64,000 nucleotides of DNA, from assembly GCF_037935975.1 (NCBI RefSeq), contig NZ_CP149817.1:682001-746000 (forward strand), given 5' to 3'. Positions 52,874-61,743 of the stretch are shown piece after piece (within the stretch, counting starts at the first letter, position 1; each line of letters starts with the position of its first letter). The notes beneath the pieces are model-generated. The model ran no database searches. It was not told the origin of the DNA and was given only the letters and a program-made list of their open reading frames with translations. A program made the translations under genes and the position numbers. The DNA comes from Teredinibacter turnerae (GTDB lineage Bacteria > Pseudomonadota > Gammaproteobacteria > Pseudomonadales > Cellvibrionaceae).

Positions 52874-53341
52874 CTACGGTTGTTGATTTTCTCTAACGAA
52901 GAATACGCTGTACGGATCTTCGTTATAGTCGCCAAATGGCGCGCATTCGACAAATCCTGCTGCTCTATACAGGCCAATTGCCGGCAAAAACGCAACATGT
53001 GTTCCTGTTTCAAGATAAAGTCGAGTGTAACCGCGTTTCTCCGAGGCCAGAATGATCTCATTGAGTATGGATTTAGCGACACCTTTTCGCAAATGGGTGT
53101 CGCTTGTTTTCATGGCTTTTATTTCGCCGGAAGTGTTCGACAGCGCGTATAAAGCGCCGCAGCCCAGTAGTTCACCGGCTTCGCGTGCGCTCCAGAATGT
53201 AAGCGCTGGGTTGTAAAATTTTTTTGTGTCCAATGCATGAATACTCTCCGGGGGCGAATATTCATGCATTTTTTTATGATGCTCCTGCAGTAGGCTAATC
53301 ACCTGTCCGTCGGCAAGGTCGTCCACACTTACGATACGCAT
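52874..53341 (-). CDS. GNAT family N-acetyltransferase
   Basis: 155 residues with the GNAT fold: GCGALYALSNTSGEIKAM (beta4), the acetyl-CoA loop HLRKGVAKSILNEII (RxGxA form), and LYLETGTHVAFLPAIGLYRAAGF. It is of the PaiA/YsnE-like group acting on small molecules or amino acids; the substrate is not known. It is monocistronic in the accessory region. Confidence 0.88.
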   Translation of the reverse strand: MRIVSVDDLADGQVISLLQEHHKKMHEYSPPESIHALDTKKFYNPALTFWSAREAGELLGCGALYALSNTSGEIKAMKTSDTHLRKGVAKSILNEIILASEKRGYTRLYLETGTHVAFLPAIGLYRAAGFVECAPFGDYNEDPYSVFFVRENQQP

Positions 53342-53426
53342 TGGTCTAAATAAGTCCTTCTGTTTGCACGGATTGCTCTTGTGTGTCAGAAAATGATCCC
53401 AGGCAGAGTTGCAACTCGAATTTATA

Positions 53427-53601
53427 CTATTAACTTGGCAAAGAAAATTGCGAAGTTAATAGGCGGGGCAGGGATGCACCGCCATCGCCCGAAGGGCAAT
53501 GTAAGCCCTTGAAGTATTAGAAAATTCACACATTTGCGCCAGTACTTCAAGGGCGCGCGATTAAATAGATTGGATCATCTATTTAATCGCCGGGTTAATA
53601 G
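53427..53601 (+). repeat. Structured small element, family C, copy 2
   Basis: A 175-bp homolog of the element in the sigma gene (1357-1530, opposite strand). The ends CTATTAAC / GTTAATAG are inverted repeats; TA precedes and TG follows. Hairpins: TTAACTT/AAGTTAA (53430-53459), CATCGCCC/GGGCAATG (53483-53501), a 12-bp stem GCCCTTGAAGTA/TACTTCAAGGGC (53505-53554), and a 13-bp stem GCGATTAAATAGA/TCTATTTAATCGC (53557-53590). Here it is intergenic, between the GNAT gene and the small lipoprotein pair. Confidence 0.8.
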
Positions 53602-53728
53602 TGAAAGAGTTTTATTTCCAATATGGTGTAGTTATGTGTGTCGAGTACGCGGAGCGCTGTGCTGCGAGCGGCTCGGTCCCTTGCGTGACTTCATCCATGG
53701 GCCGCGGATTTGCCTGATGGCGCTCGTG

Positions 53729-54013
53729 TTAAACAAACTTCTGTAACAGGGTGAGTGTCACCCCAGCAAAGCTTTCTGCGTTTTCGACAATACGGTTAAT
53801 TTTGGTGTTGCGGTCTTCGGCTGACTTTACAATAACCATCAGATCCTTCAGCTTTTTAACATCCGCTGGGTCCGGAAATAGTTCCTGTACTTCGTCATCG
53901 GTCATTCGGGTTATAGACGAAATCTTAGATGCGAGCTGAGCATCGGTGGCATCTGCGCATTGGTCGATAATGCCATCGAGTTCTGTATCAAGTTCATCCC
54001 AATTTACAGGCAT
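53729..54013 (-). CDS. Small acidic helical protein
   Basis: 94 residues (MPVNWDELDTELDGIIDQCA), soluble and helical, no signal peptide. It follows a lipoprotein gene by 40 bp on the same strand and probably shares its transcript. I do not recognise the family. A weak Shine-Dalgarno is present. Confidence 0.6.
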   Translation of the reverse strand: MPVNWDELDTELDGIIDQCADATDAQLASKISSITRMTDDEVQELFPDPADVKKLKDLMVIVKSAEDRNTKINRIVENAESFAGVTLTLLQKFV

Positions 54014-54053
54014 GGTGGTATCTCCATATGAATGTTATAAAATAAAAAGCGGT

Positions 54054-54710
54054 TTACAGTGAGTCGCGAATTTTTCGTACCTTCTGAATGAATGATTCAG
54101 CGCGCTCAACCTTGTCTTGCGCGTTTCCGGCTTTACCCAACAATTCTGCGACGGCGTCATCCGTTTTATCGATAACTGCTCCAAACTCATTTTCTTCGAT
54201 TCCGGCTTTTTCCAGGTAGCGATTGCGGTTCTCAGCTACCTTCGATGCGGATAACAAAAAACTGGTAATACTGTTGTTGAGTGCGCGCGCCTGCTGGTAT
54301 TCCTCGCGAATTTTAGCTTCTATACGCCGCTCCAGCTCATCGAGCGGTTGGATCAATTCCAATCGTTTGGCATTGATTTTAGTTTGTAGTTTGGGGCCGG
54401 TTTTGATAATAAATTTAAGGCGTTCGGCTTTATTATTTTCCTGCACAATAGTGTCCCAGGCTTGCGATACTGTGCTATTCGAAAAAAACTGATTCGCAAA
54501 TGCCGGAACCCATTCCTCCTCTACAAATCGATCTACCTCTTGGCGCTTCTGGTCGAAGAATCGATGTAGCAGCGTTACGTTTGCATCTTCAATAGCAGAA
54601 ATGCGATTTCCTAATTCGACCGACAGTTCGGGTGCTTCTGGTGGTATGGAGACACAGGCACCTAGCCAAATCAGGCTGGCGATGAAGATTGTTTTGCGTA
54701 CGAGGTGCAT
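54054..54710 (-). CDS. Coiled-coil lipoprotein
   Basis: About 218 residues. A lipoprotein signal (VRKTIFIASLIWLGAC) is followed by almost continuous helix with heptad character (SVELGNRISAIEDANVTLLH; AKRLELIQPLDELERRIEAK; DKVERAESFIQKVRKIRDSL). The ATG at 54710 places the signal at the start; an in-frame upstream extension does not. It probably lies on the periplasmic side as a structural or docking protein. Family unknown. It forms an operon with the small acidic protein downstream. Confidence 0.7.
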   Translation of the reverse strand: MHLVRKTIFIASLIWLGACVSIPPEAPELSVELGNRISAIEDANVTLLHRFFDQKRQEVDRFVEEEWVPAFANQFFSNSTVSQAWDTIVQENNKAERLKFIIKTGPKLQTKINAKRLELIQPLDELERRIEAKIREEYQQARALNNSITSFLLSASKVAENRNRYLEKAGIEENEFGAVIDKTDDAVAELLGKAGNAQDKVERAESFIQKVRKIRDSL

Positions 54711-55017
54711 ATTCGGTATCCCTTTGGGTGATTCCTGGTTTGATTTTGTCGCTGAGCTTGTTCGCCTGGGCAAGTCGCTGAGCTTACCAAATTTGTGTGC
54801 GAATCCGAATACTTTATGTGACCTTGGTCTCGAAACCTCGATGCCTCCAGTGGCGCTGTTTCACCCTGACGCGGAAGTTGTGACCCAAGTTCAAATACCT
54901 TGTGGCGCCTATCTCATCTATCGTGCACGTGAACTGATAGGGTAGTGTTCTTTGTCTGGCGAGGTAGCGCGCCTGGCGTAAATTTGGTTTTAACGACCGT
55001 AAGGAGTAGTTTGGTCC
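54711..55017. other. Divergent promoter region between lipoprotein and GH6 genes
   Basis: About 300 bp holding both upstream regions; I see no clear operator and no gene. Confidence 0.4.
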
Positions 55018-56738
55018 ATGATCGTTGTTGATGTTAAGTATCTGCTCGCGTTCGCGCTGGTGGCGAGTTTGTCGGCTTGTGGGGGAAGTAGCGGTGGCTT
55101 TGATGAAAGCCCGGAATCCGTCACGGGCGGAGCAAGCTCTACCAGCAGTTCATCAAGCTCGAGTTCTAGTTCCAGTACAAGTTCGGGAGGAGAGAATAAC
55201 AGCTCCAGCTCCAGCTCCAGCAGTGGCGCCGGCACGAGCTCTTCCAGTTCTTCAAGTTCCGGTGGAACGCTACCAGGTTCCTCAGGCGGAGGCTCGGCGT
55301 CGAGCAGTTCGAGTAATTCCAGCAGTTCTACTAGCGCAAGCGGTTCTAGCAGTTCAAGTAGTTCAAGCAGTTCAAGCAGTTCAAGCAGTTCAAGCAGTTC
55401 AAGCAGTTCAAGTAGCTCAAGCAGTTCAAGTAGCTCAAGTAGTTCAAGCAGTTCGAGTAGTTCTACAAGTTCTTCCGGAGGGAATCAAAGTGCGATAGGG
55501 TTGGACAACCCGTTTGTTGGTGCAAAATGGTATGTGGACCCCGTATGGTCTGCTAAAGCGGCTGCCGAACCGAATGGTACGCTTATTTCCGGTGAGAGCA
55601 CGTTTGTCTGGATGGATCGAATAGGCGCTATTGAGGGGCCCGTAGACGGCTTTGGCTTGCGTGATCACCTGGATGAAGCTGTTGCTCAGGGGGCGGACCT
55701 GTTTCAGTTCGTTGTTTACGACCTGCCAAATCGGGACTGCGCCGCTTTAGCGTCGAACGGAGAGCTTCGAATTTCGGAGAATGGGTTCGCGCGTTATCAA
55801 AATGAATATATCAAGGGTATTACCGATGTGATCAGCGACCCAGCGTACGCGAGTATTCGTATCGTGGCGGTGGTTGAAGTGGATTCATTGCCGAACCTGG
55901 TAACGAATATGGACGTTGTTGATTGTCAGGAGGCAAACGGTGCTGGCGGTTATCGCGATGGAATTCGCTACGCACTGGATGCACTCGCCGAAATTCCAAA
56001 TACCTATGCTTACCTGGATATCGCACACTCGGGATGGTTGGGTTGGTCAGATAACTTTGCCGAAGGCGTTGAGCTGATTGGTGAGGTGGTCGAAAGCACC
56101 GTGGCTGGTTGGGACAGTATCGCCGGGTTTGCCAGCAATTCTGCGAATTATACCCCGGTACAAGAGCCTTACCTGTCTAACCCTAATTTACAGGTCGGTG
56201 GCAACCCGGTCCGCTCAGCAGATTTCTATGAATGGAATTCGTATCTCGACGAATTGACTTTCGTTCAGGACTGGCGGGCGGCAATGATAGCCCGAGGCGC
56301 GCCAGCTACCATTGGTATGCTGATCGATACTGGTCGCAATGGTTGGGGGGGCCAAACCGGCCCACCGGTCAATCCAGCAGCAGCGATCTAAATACGTTTG
56401 TGGATGAAAGCCGCGTAGACAGACGTTCCCATCGCGGTAACTGGTGTAACCAGCACGGCGGTGTTGGTTATCGACCCCAAGCGAATCCCGCGCCAGGCGT
56501 CGATGCATTTGTTTGGGTGAAGCCTCAGGGCGAATCTGATGGAATCAGTGAAGCCAACTTCGTACCTGACCCGAATGACCCGGCTAAACAACACGACCCA
56601 ATGTGCGATCCGGATGCGAATAACACCTCCAACCCTGCAGTGGGCACAAACGCAATGGATAATGCTCCGCACGCTGGACGTTGGTTTCCAGAAGCGTTTG
56701 AATTGCTGTTAAATAATGCTTATCCACCTCTGCAATAA
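55018..56738 (+). CDS. GH6 cellulase lipoprotein with poly-serine linker, frameshifted
   Basis: The N-terminus is a lipoprotein signal (LAFALVASLSAC-GG), so the enzyme is probably anchored to the outer membrane. A serine-rich linker of more than 100 residues (55138-55480) follows. The GH6 domain then runs NPFVGAKWYVDPVWS, QFVVYDLPNRDCAA, IVAVVEVDSLPNL, LDIAHSGWLGW and IGMLIDTGRNGWGG. At 56344-56350 there is a run of seven G. In the reading frame as given, the protein continues QTGPPVNPAAAI and stops at 56391. Shifting by one base, the sequence continues GGPNRPTGQSSSSDLNTFVD, ESRVDRRSHRGNWCNQ and VDAFVWVKPQGESDG to 56738, exactly the conserved GH6 C-terminus. An eighth G would restore the frame. 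It is either a real mutation, slippage/phase variation, or a sequencing error. Confidence 0.85.
55348..55470 (+). repeat. 9-bp repeat array encoding poly-serine
   Basis: AGTTCAAGC (Ser-Ser-Ser) and close variants (AGTTCAAGT, AGCTCAAGC) are repeated about twelve times in tandem within the GH6 linker. Such arrays change length by slippage. The rest of the linker uses more mixed serine codons. Confidence 0.8.
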
Positions 56739-56771
56739 ACGACACTGGAAGCTAGTGTTTTGAGATAGAAG

Positions 56772-56796
56772 GCCCGCGCATTAGCGCGGGCTTTTT
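56772..56796 (+). terminator. Rho-independent terminator after GH6 gene
   Basis: GCCCGCGC-ATTA-GCGCGGGC followed by TTTTT, 33 bp after the intact GH6 stop. The stop codon of the convergent hydrolase gene (56781-56783) lies inside this hairpin. Confidence 0.9.
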
Positions 56797-58028
56797 CGTC
56801 GGACGAAAATAATAACCAGGATTGCGATCAACACGAGGAGCCCAACCGCGAACGGCAGCACTGCGCTATCTAGTGCTTTATCCAGGAATAAAAAATCGGG
56901 GTAGCCTGTTTGCCACAACGTCCATTCATAACCGATCTGAGATGCAAGCAGCTTATTGCCCGAGGCAAGTACGATCAGTGCATCCCCGTTGTCCGGATTA
57001 ATACGCACAGCGGTATTGATGGCAGGTTCGTTGGAACCATCATGACCAAAAACAAAACTGCCGCCCTCAGTTGGTGCGTATAACATAGTCCCCAATCCCC
57101 AGATATCGGCGCCCATTTTATGGCCGTGTGGCGCGCGCATAGCTTCCACATTGTCGAATTCTAAAGGCGCTGAGGACGCTGTAGGTAAATTTGCCTGAAC
57201 AAACCTGATTAAGTCCGCTGCACTGGATGAGAGCCCGGTTGCGCCTGCGGAGGCGTATTGGTAATAGGGTGCTGGAGCGCCTTGTTCGTCGTACATGGTA
57301 GCGGCATTTTGCTGATTGGCTAAATATTCGTAGCCCGAGCTTGTCATACCAAGAGGGGAGAAAATGTATTGCTGCATGTATTCCGCGAACGGTTGGCCTG
57401 AAACATCTTCAACAAGGAGTTGCAGGAGCAGGTATCCGCCACCGGAGTATTTCCAGGCGCTACCTGGTTCGATGCCGACCGAAATTTTCACGTCCTCACC
57501 AGAGCTGGCTTTTGGATTGTTCAACGACTCCAGCAGTGGCGGCACAGTTTCTCCGGCAGGAAGATCGGCAAATCCAAGCCCGTCGGTAAGTCCTGCGGTG
57601 TGTGAAAGCAGGTGCGCGACTGTAACCTTTGAATTATCAAACTCTGACTCAGGAAGTTGCCATCGTTCTATGAGCTCTACAACAGGCGTGTCGGTGGAAA
57701 TATTGCCTTCTTGCAGCAGAGTCATTACGCCGTAGGCGGTTATCCACTTACTCAATGAGGCGGCAGGGAAACGTGTGGTTTCATCTGGCTGATTCTCTGT
57801 GCCTTGATACAAACTGTTATAGACCTTTCCATTATCAATCATGACAAAGGCAAGATCACCAGTATTTCCATTGTCGATGGTCTCGGAGACGTATTGAAAA
57901 AACGCCGCGTTATCCTCTTTCGGGGCATTGGCACTAAGCCACCACCCAGTTAATCCGCCATAAAAGGCCACCACAAACCACAGTGAGGCCAATAGAATTG
58001 CGACTAATGTATAGCGCAAGTACCGCAT
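56781..58028 (-). CDS. Class C beta-lactamase-like serine hydrolase, membrane-anchored
   Basis: 415 residues: an N-terminal membrane helix (about 7-30), the SxxK motif in FPAASLSKWITAY, the YxG/N element in SAWKYSGGGYLLLQ, the HxG element in FVFGHDGSNEP, and a final helix (about 385-410) before RRKSPR. The family includes esterases, D-peptidases and beta-lactamases; with two membrane anchors a penicillin-resistance role is not implied. The periplasmic domain faces out. It is convergent with the GH6 gene. Confidence 0.88.
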   Translation of the reverse strand: MRYLRYTLVAILLASLWFVVAFYGGLTGWWLSANAPKEDNAAFFQYVSETIDNGNTGDLAFVMIDNGKVYNSLYQGTENQPDETTRFPAASLSKWITAYGVMTLLQEGNISTDTPVVELIERWQLPESEFDNSKVTVAHLLSHTAGLTDGLGFADLPAGETVPPLLESLNNPKASSGEDVKISVGIEPGSAWKYSGGGYLLLQLLVEDVSGQPFAEYMQQYIFSPLGMTSSGYEYLANQQNAATMYDEQGAPAPYYQYASAGATGLSSSAADLIRFVQANLPTASSAPLEFDNVEAMRAPHGHKMGADIWGLGTMLYAPTEGGSFVFGHDGSNEPAINTAVRINPDNGDALIVLASGNKLLASQIGYEWTLWQTGYPDFLFLDKALDSAVLPFAVGLLVLIAILVIIFVRRKSPR

Positions 58029-58216
58029 AAAAAATTCCCATGTGTTAGCAGCGGCAAGCTGGCGAAACGCTCACTCGATTATTTGGCAACCATGCTAAAG
58101 CGCGCTGAAACTGACAAATTTTGTCTGTTGAGCGCCAGTACACTTAGATGTATCGCCATCACAGGAGAGTTACAACAGCTCGTCGCATTGAATTAAACGA
58201 GTGTTTGCGGGGTTAA

Positions 58217-58708
58217 CTATACTGCAAATTCGTAGAAGTCCATAACCAGATTATCTTCCAGCTTCGCTGTAGGCGTGCACTGCTGGCCGATTGCTCGCTC
58301 GATTGAGCTTTGCCAAAACTGGTGTGCGGCGAGATTTTTCGGCAGCACGCGAATCTGCCAGTCGCCAGGATGCTTGCCAAGTAGTTGAGCGAGAGCTGAG
58401 GCTCCAAGCCCTTTCCGCTTGTGTGCCGCAAGAATGAAAAATTGCTCTATATCGTACCGATCGTCTGGTCCTGGATACTGCCGCACAAGTGCAAAACCTG
58501 CGATGCCACTTTCGGCGAGGATGAAGTAAGGATGGTGGTGCGGGGCAAACCAATATTTGTCCAATACGCTAAAGTCATAGCTGAAATAGCCATCGTCGGA
58601 CTGGCGCAATTCGACTATAGGGGAGAGCTCGTACAGGTAGAATTGGAACAGGGCTTCCAGCACGCCCCGCTGGTCAGCGGGAATGGACTGAAGGTTTGAT
58701 GTTGCCAT
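58217..58708 (-). CDS. GNAT family N-acetyltransferase
   Basis: 163 residues with the GNAT pattern: SGIAGFALVRQYPG (beta4), FFILAAHKRKGLGASALAQLL (acetyl-CoA loop R-x2-G-x-G/A) and WQIRVLPKNLAAHQFWQS. The start MATSNLQSIPADQRGVLEAL is typical of the group. The substrate is unknown. The gene downstream of it is convergent-independent; it is probably monocistronic. Confidence 0.88.
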   Translation of the reverse strand: MATSNLQSIPADQRGVLEALFQFYLYELSPIVELRQSDDGYFSYDFSVLDKYWFAPHHHPYFILAESGIAGFALVRQYPGPDDRYDIEQFFILAAHKRKGLGASALAQLLGKHPGDWQIRVLPKNLAAHQFWQSSIERAIGQQCTPTAKLEDNLVMDFYEFAV

Positions 58709-58765
58709 AAAAGTCTGAATCTCAGGGCCGGGAGTGTTTTTAGTCGACGTTATAGTAACTGTTTG

Positions 58766-59836
58766 TTATTTTCCCGCCACCCAAATTGAGAGAGTCTTGG
58801 GTACGAAACGTAATAGTCGTTTGATTATTATAGCGGCTCCAAAACATAGCACAGGGATAATCAATATTACGGCAGTATAGCTCGTTGGGGTGTACACAAC
58901 AGGAAGGTTGGTAAATAAACCTTTAAAAACGTTTCCGAATGCAAAGTGGCTAAGGAAAAGTAAATAGACGGCTGGTTCGAGCCATACCAGCGCCGGAGCC
59001 AGATGCTTGGTTTTAGCAATTTCAAGCGCGACGACAAATATTGTATAGGCACAGATTGGGCGTAGAACTAAGTCGTCAAAGTGGGGGAGCGCTTTGATGT
59101 CAATGGTTGTGAGTTCCAGTTTGAATAAAATCAGCAAAATACTTATCCCGACAAAAGCCAACGGTGCGAGATATTTCAAAATGGGCATGGGAGGAAAAGG
59201 CTTTATCGCGATCGCAACACCCAGTACAAAGAAGCCGAGAATTTGATTGCGCAAAATGATTGGTGAAAAATCTGTGTAGATGCAGACGATAAAAATAATT
59301 AAAAAAGAAAAATAAAACCGTCTTACGAGCCAGACCAAAAGTGGCGATAGCAAGCAAACAATAAAAATATCTCGCAGAAAAGTCAGGTGCGGGTAGCCCC
59401 CATGACCGGTTAACGGGAAAAAATTATTGAGTGTTGGTGTACGCCAGCCATCCATTACCATAATGAGTAAAAGCCCGGCGATTTTCCAAAACAATAAGGG
59501 GTATATAAGAACCTGCATTCTCCCGTAGTAGAAACGGCTCAAAGATTTTCGGCCAAAATAACCGACCACCAGGAAACCTGAAATAACGGAGAGAAGGGGG
59601 ACACTGGAACGGCCCATTATATCGCGTAGAAATGTGGTGACAGTGAGGTAAACGGCTGAAGATTGAAGCTCTGGATCCTTAAAAAGGTGTATATGCACAT
59701 AAGTCATAAAAAATATGCACAACACGCGGCAGAGCTTAATTGTTGTGCTGTAGTGAGCGACTCGTGCTTGATAGGATTCAGAGGCTGTTGCTTGAGCTGC
59801 AGCGTAGGTTAACGGCTTTCCTTGCGCAATGAGCAT
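58766..59836 (-). CDS. Acyltransferase 3 family membrane protein
   Basis: 356 residues with about ten helices. The first helix contains LCRVLCIFFMTYVHIHLF (family His motif), followed by SSVPLLSVISGFLVVGYF and RRFYFSFLIIF. Family members O-acylate polysaccharides or lipids at the membrane. There is no glycan cluster next to it, so the target is unknown. A short basic tail follows the last helix. Confidence 0.87.
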   Translation of the reverse strand: MLIAQGKPLTYAAAQATASESYQARVAHYSTTIKLCRVLCIFFMTYVHIHLFKDPELQSSAVYLTVTTFLRDIMGRSSVPLLSVISGFLVVGYFGRKSLSRFYYGRMQVLIYPLLFWKIAGLLLIMVMDGWRTPTLNNFFPLTGHGGYPHLTFLRDIFIVCLLSPLLVWLVRRFYFSFLIIFIVCIYTDFSPIILRNQILGFFVLGVAIAIKPFPPMPILKYLAPLAFVGISILLILFKLELTTIDIKALPHFDDLVLRPICAYTIFVVALEIAKTKHLAPALVWLEPAVYLLFLSHFAFGNVFKGLFTNLPVVYTPTSYTAVILIIPVLCFGAAIIIKRLLRFVPKTLSIWVAGK

Positions 59837-60266
59837 TGTATCGTCCTAAACAATGATGGAATGGCAAAACCGACGCATTTCTCAATTGGAAAATGCTTAT
59901 CGGTTATCCGTATTGGTATTGAAGGTATGAGTAGTGACTGTAGCGTTGTGAATGTATCTAGTTGCGAATTTTATACCAACGCAATGGAGAGCAGATTCGC
60001 TGCCCGCCTAACACAAACGAAGGCAGTGTAAAGATGGAAATGAAATTCTGGGCGACACTATTTGCGTGAATTCTGGTTTGCCGAAGATAGTTATGTTTTT
60101 ATTTCTATTTAATACGCGTTTTAGCATGCCGAAAAACTTTGCACCTGAAAGAGATGTGTCCAGTATGGTGCATAAGTTTCCATCAAAAAATTCCATTTTT
60201 GCTGGCGCGAACAAATAGGAGTGGGCGCATGCTTCACATTCGCAACATAATCGAGTATGCAAAAAA
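59837..60266. other. Non-coding region
   Basis: About 430 bp between the acyltransferase gene and a small gene. Open frames here are short, out of register with any ribosome-binding site, and not convincing. I see no repeat or RNA motif. Confidence 0.4.
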
Positions 60267-60455
60267 TTAGAGAAACCGGCACCCTTTGCTTGGATCGTTG
60301 GTCTCAATATAGCGAACCTTTCCTTTGCTCCGTCCTTTTATGCTGCTAAACGCATATTTGCGTCCGTCCCGAATGGACTTCTGGCTCGAACTACTTTTAT
60401 CGCCTATGTCAGCATTGGCTTTGCTGCTGGGCTTGCTTGGTGTTTCGGCTGTCAT
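60267..60455 (-). CDS. Small basic serine/lysine-rich protein
   Basis: 62 residues (MTAETPSKPSSKANADIGDK...), hydrophilic and positively charged, with no membrane segment. CAGGAG lies 5-6 bp before the ATG, the best evidence that it is real. It follows the holin gene on the same strand by about 240 bp, but a long hairpin (60548-60577) lies between. Unknown family. Confidence 0.55.
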   Translation of the reverse strand: MTAETPSKPSSKANADIGDKSSSSQKSIRDGRKYAFSSIKGRSKGKVRYIETNDPSKGCRFL

Positions 60456-60547
60456 GACAACTCCTGATTAATCGCCAACGGAACTGAGGATAAACGTGGT
60501 AAAAGTTGTAGTCCTCGTAATACTACACTGAGTATTGCAAATATTCG

Positions 60548-60577
60548 GTAACCAGACTCATCGCGAGTCTGGTTACC
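60548..60577. terminator. Perfect 12-bp hairpin after the holin gene
   Basis: GGTAACCAGACT / AGTCTGGTTACC with a 6-nt loop, about 120 bp after the holin stop on the minus strand. There is no T run on that strand, so the terminator role is uncertain. Confidence 0.4.
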
Positions 60578-60697
60578 TTGCGCAGCGTGATAACGTCAGT
60601 TCGATAGTATTTTCCTGGTGTCCCCACTTGTTTCTCGGTATCACCACCTGAACTCCCGGTGTGATGACTTGGATCTAAACAATCGTTTAGGGTTCGC

Positions 60698-61207
60698 TTA
60701 GGGTTTTCTCGCTGAGCCAGCAGCGATATTGTCGAGAGACTTTTGCTTGTCCTTACTGCCCTGGCTGGAGCCGAAGAAATAGGCGGCCACTTGGGTAGAC
60801 ACCGTAGTAAGGGCACCGAGAATGTAGATGATAATATCTTTCATCCCTTCGGCCTCCAGGCGCGCCGCTCCTCCCTGGATAATCCAAAAATACATGAGAA
60901 AGGTCAGCCCGATAATGCTCACCGCCAATAGCGGATGAACGTTTTTGGCCAGCCAGCTGGCGTGCTCGCTCTCTTGCACTCGCGATTGATGTTCCCGTGC
61001 GCTGGAGGTATCTGCAAGGTAGGCTTTTTTCTCGTTGAGGCTTAGCGACGCAATTTCCAGTTCATATTGCATAGATGCTTTGCGCAATTCCAGTTCGATA
61101 GATTTGCGTTCTTCGTCGCTGGTAAAGTTTTTATCTAAGGCATCGCCGACAGCCTCTACCAGATTACTAGCCCCGGCACTAAACAAGTTTGCTAGGAAAT
61201 TCGCCAT
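60698..61207 (-). CDS. Holin (3TM holin family)
   Basis: 169 residues: a helical N-terminus (ANLFSAGASNLVEAVGDALD), a charged coiled-coil, then hydrophobic segments at about 88-110 (HPLLAVSIIGLTFLMYFWII) and 122-147 (DIIIYILGALTTVSTQVAAYFFG), with a polar C-terminus. It matches the phage-type 3TM holin family. It starts 2 bp after the stop of the GH108 muramidase gene with GGAGG upstream, so it is coupled to a peptidoglycan hydrolase. No other phage gene is in the window. Confidence 0.85.
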   Translation of the reverse strand: MANFLANLFSAGASNLVEAVGDALDKNFTSDEERKSIELELRKASMQYELEIASLSLNEKKAYLADTSSAREHQSRVQESEHASWLAKNVHPLLAVSIIGLTFLMYFWIIQGGAARLEAEGMKDIIIYILGALTTVSTQVAAYFFGSSQGSKDKQKSLDNIAAGSARKP

Positions 61208-61209
61208 GG

Positions 61210-61743
61210 TTACATGCCCTCCAGGGTACGTCTTACCCAGCCATAAAAGTACTTTCGACTCTCGCGTCGGGATTCACAGATTGAGATATAGCGACCGATC
61301 TTGGCGATTGCGAAGGTTGCCAGAAACGCGCGCTTGTCCTCTGCATTGAGCTTTTCCAGCGTTTTTTCTCCAATAACCCCATCGGCCGTCGCACCGACAG
61401 CCAACTGAGCAAGTTTGCTGCTGGTGGCAGGCCCAGCATTGACCGCGAAGTCAAAAATGGAGTCGGCGATATCCTGATCGACGATATCATCGCCGCGTAT
61501 TTTGTCCCAATATTTAAGCTCATACAGCTCGTGTACCAGCGCCTGTAATTGAAGGTCATCTTCCAGGTTTGCGGGAAACCCACGTTGTTTTTTCAATAGG
61601 TCGACGGCAATCCAGCCCTGCCATTTGGAGTTTCGATTACGGGCGATGCCTTTGTAGGTTTCGCCGCCCGGGTCGTCAGGGTCGTGTACATAGCCGCCCT
61701 CTGCCTTTAGCGTCGATGTGATAGCGACGGAAAAATCTGCCAT
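61210..61743 (-). CDS. GH108 N-acetylmuramidase with PG-binding domain (TtsA/secretion-activator type)
   Basis: 177 residues: the GH108 domain has the EGGYVHDPDDPGGETYKGI motif (catalytic Glu in EGGY), followed by AINSIFDFAVN-like DSIFDFAVNAGPA and a C-terminal PG_binding_3 region (KLNAEDKRAFLATFAIAKI). It cleaves peptidoglycan glycan strands. Members are phage endolysins or dedicated secretion muramidases such as TtsA of the typhoid-toxin export route. It has no signal peptide, so it needs the holin for export. It is the upstream gene of a two-gene unit with the holin. Confidence 0.9.
   Translation of the reverse strand: MADFSVAITSTLKAEGGYVHDPDDPGGETYKGIARNRNSKWQGWIAVDLLKKQRGFPANLEDDLQLQALVHELYELKYWDKIRGDDIVDQDIADSIFDFAVNAGPATSSKLAQLAVGATADGVIGEKTLEKLNAEDKRAFLATFAIAKIGRYISICESRRESRKYFYGWVRRTLEGM

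Noticed and set aside
60698-61743. Prophage
   Set aside because: Only a holin and a muramidase are present; there is no integrase, capsid, tail or repressor gene in the surrounding sequence.
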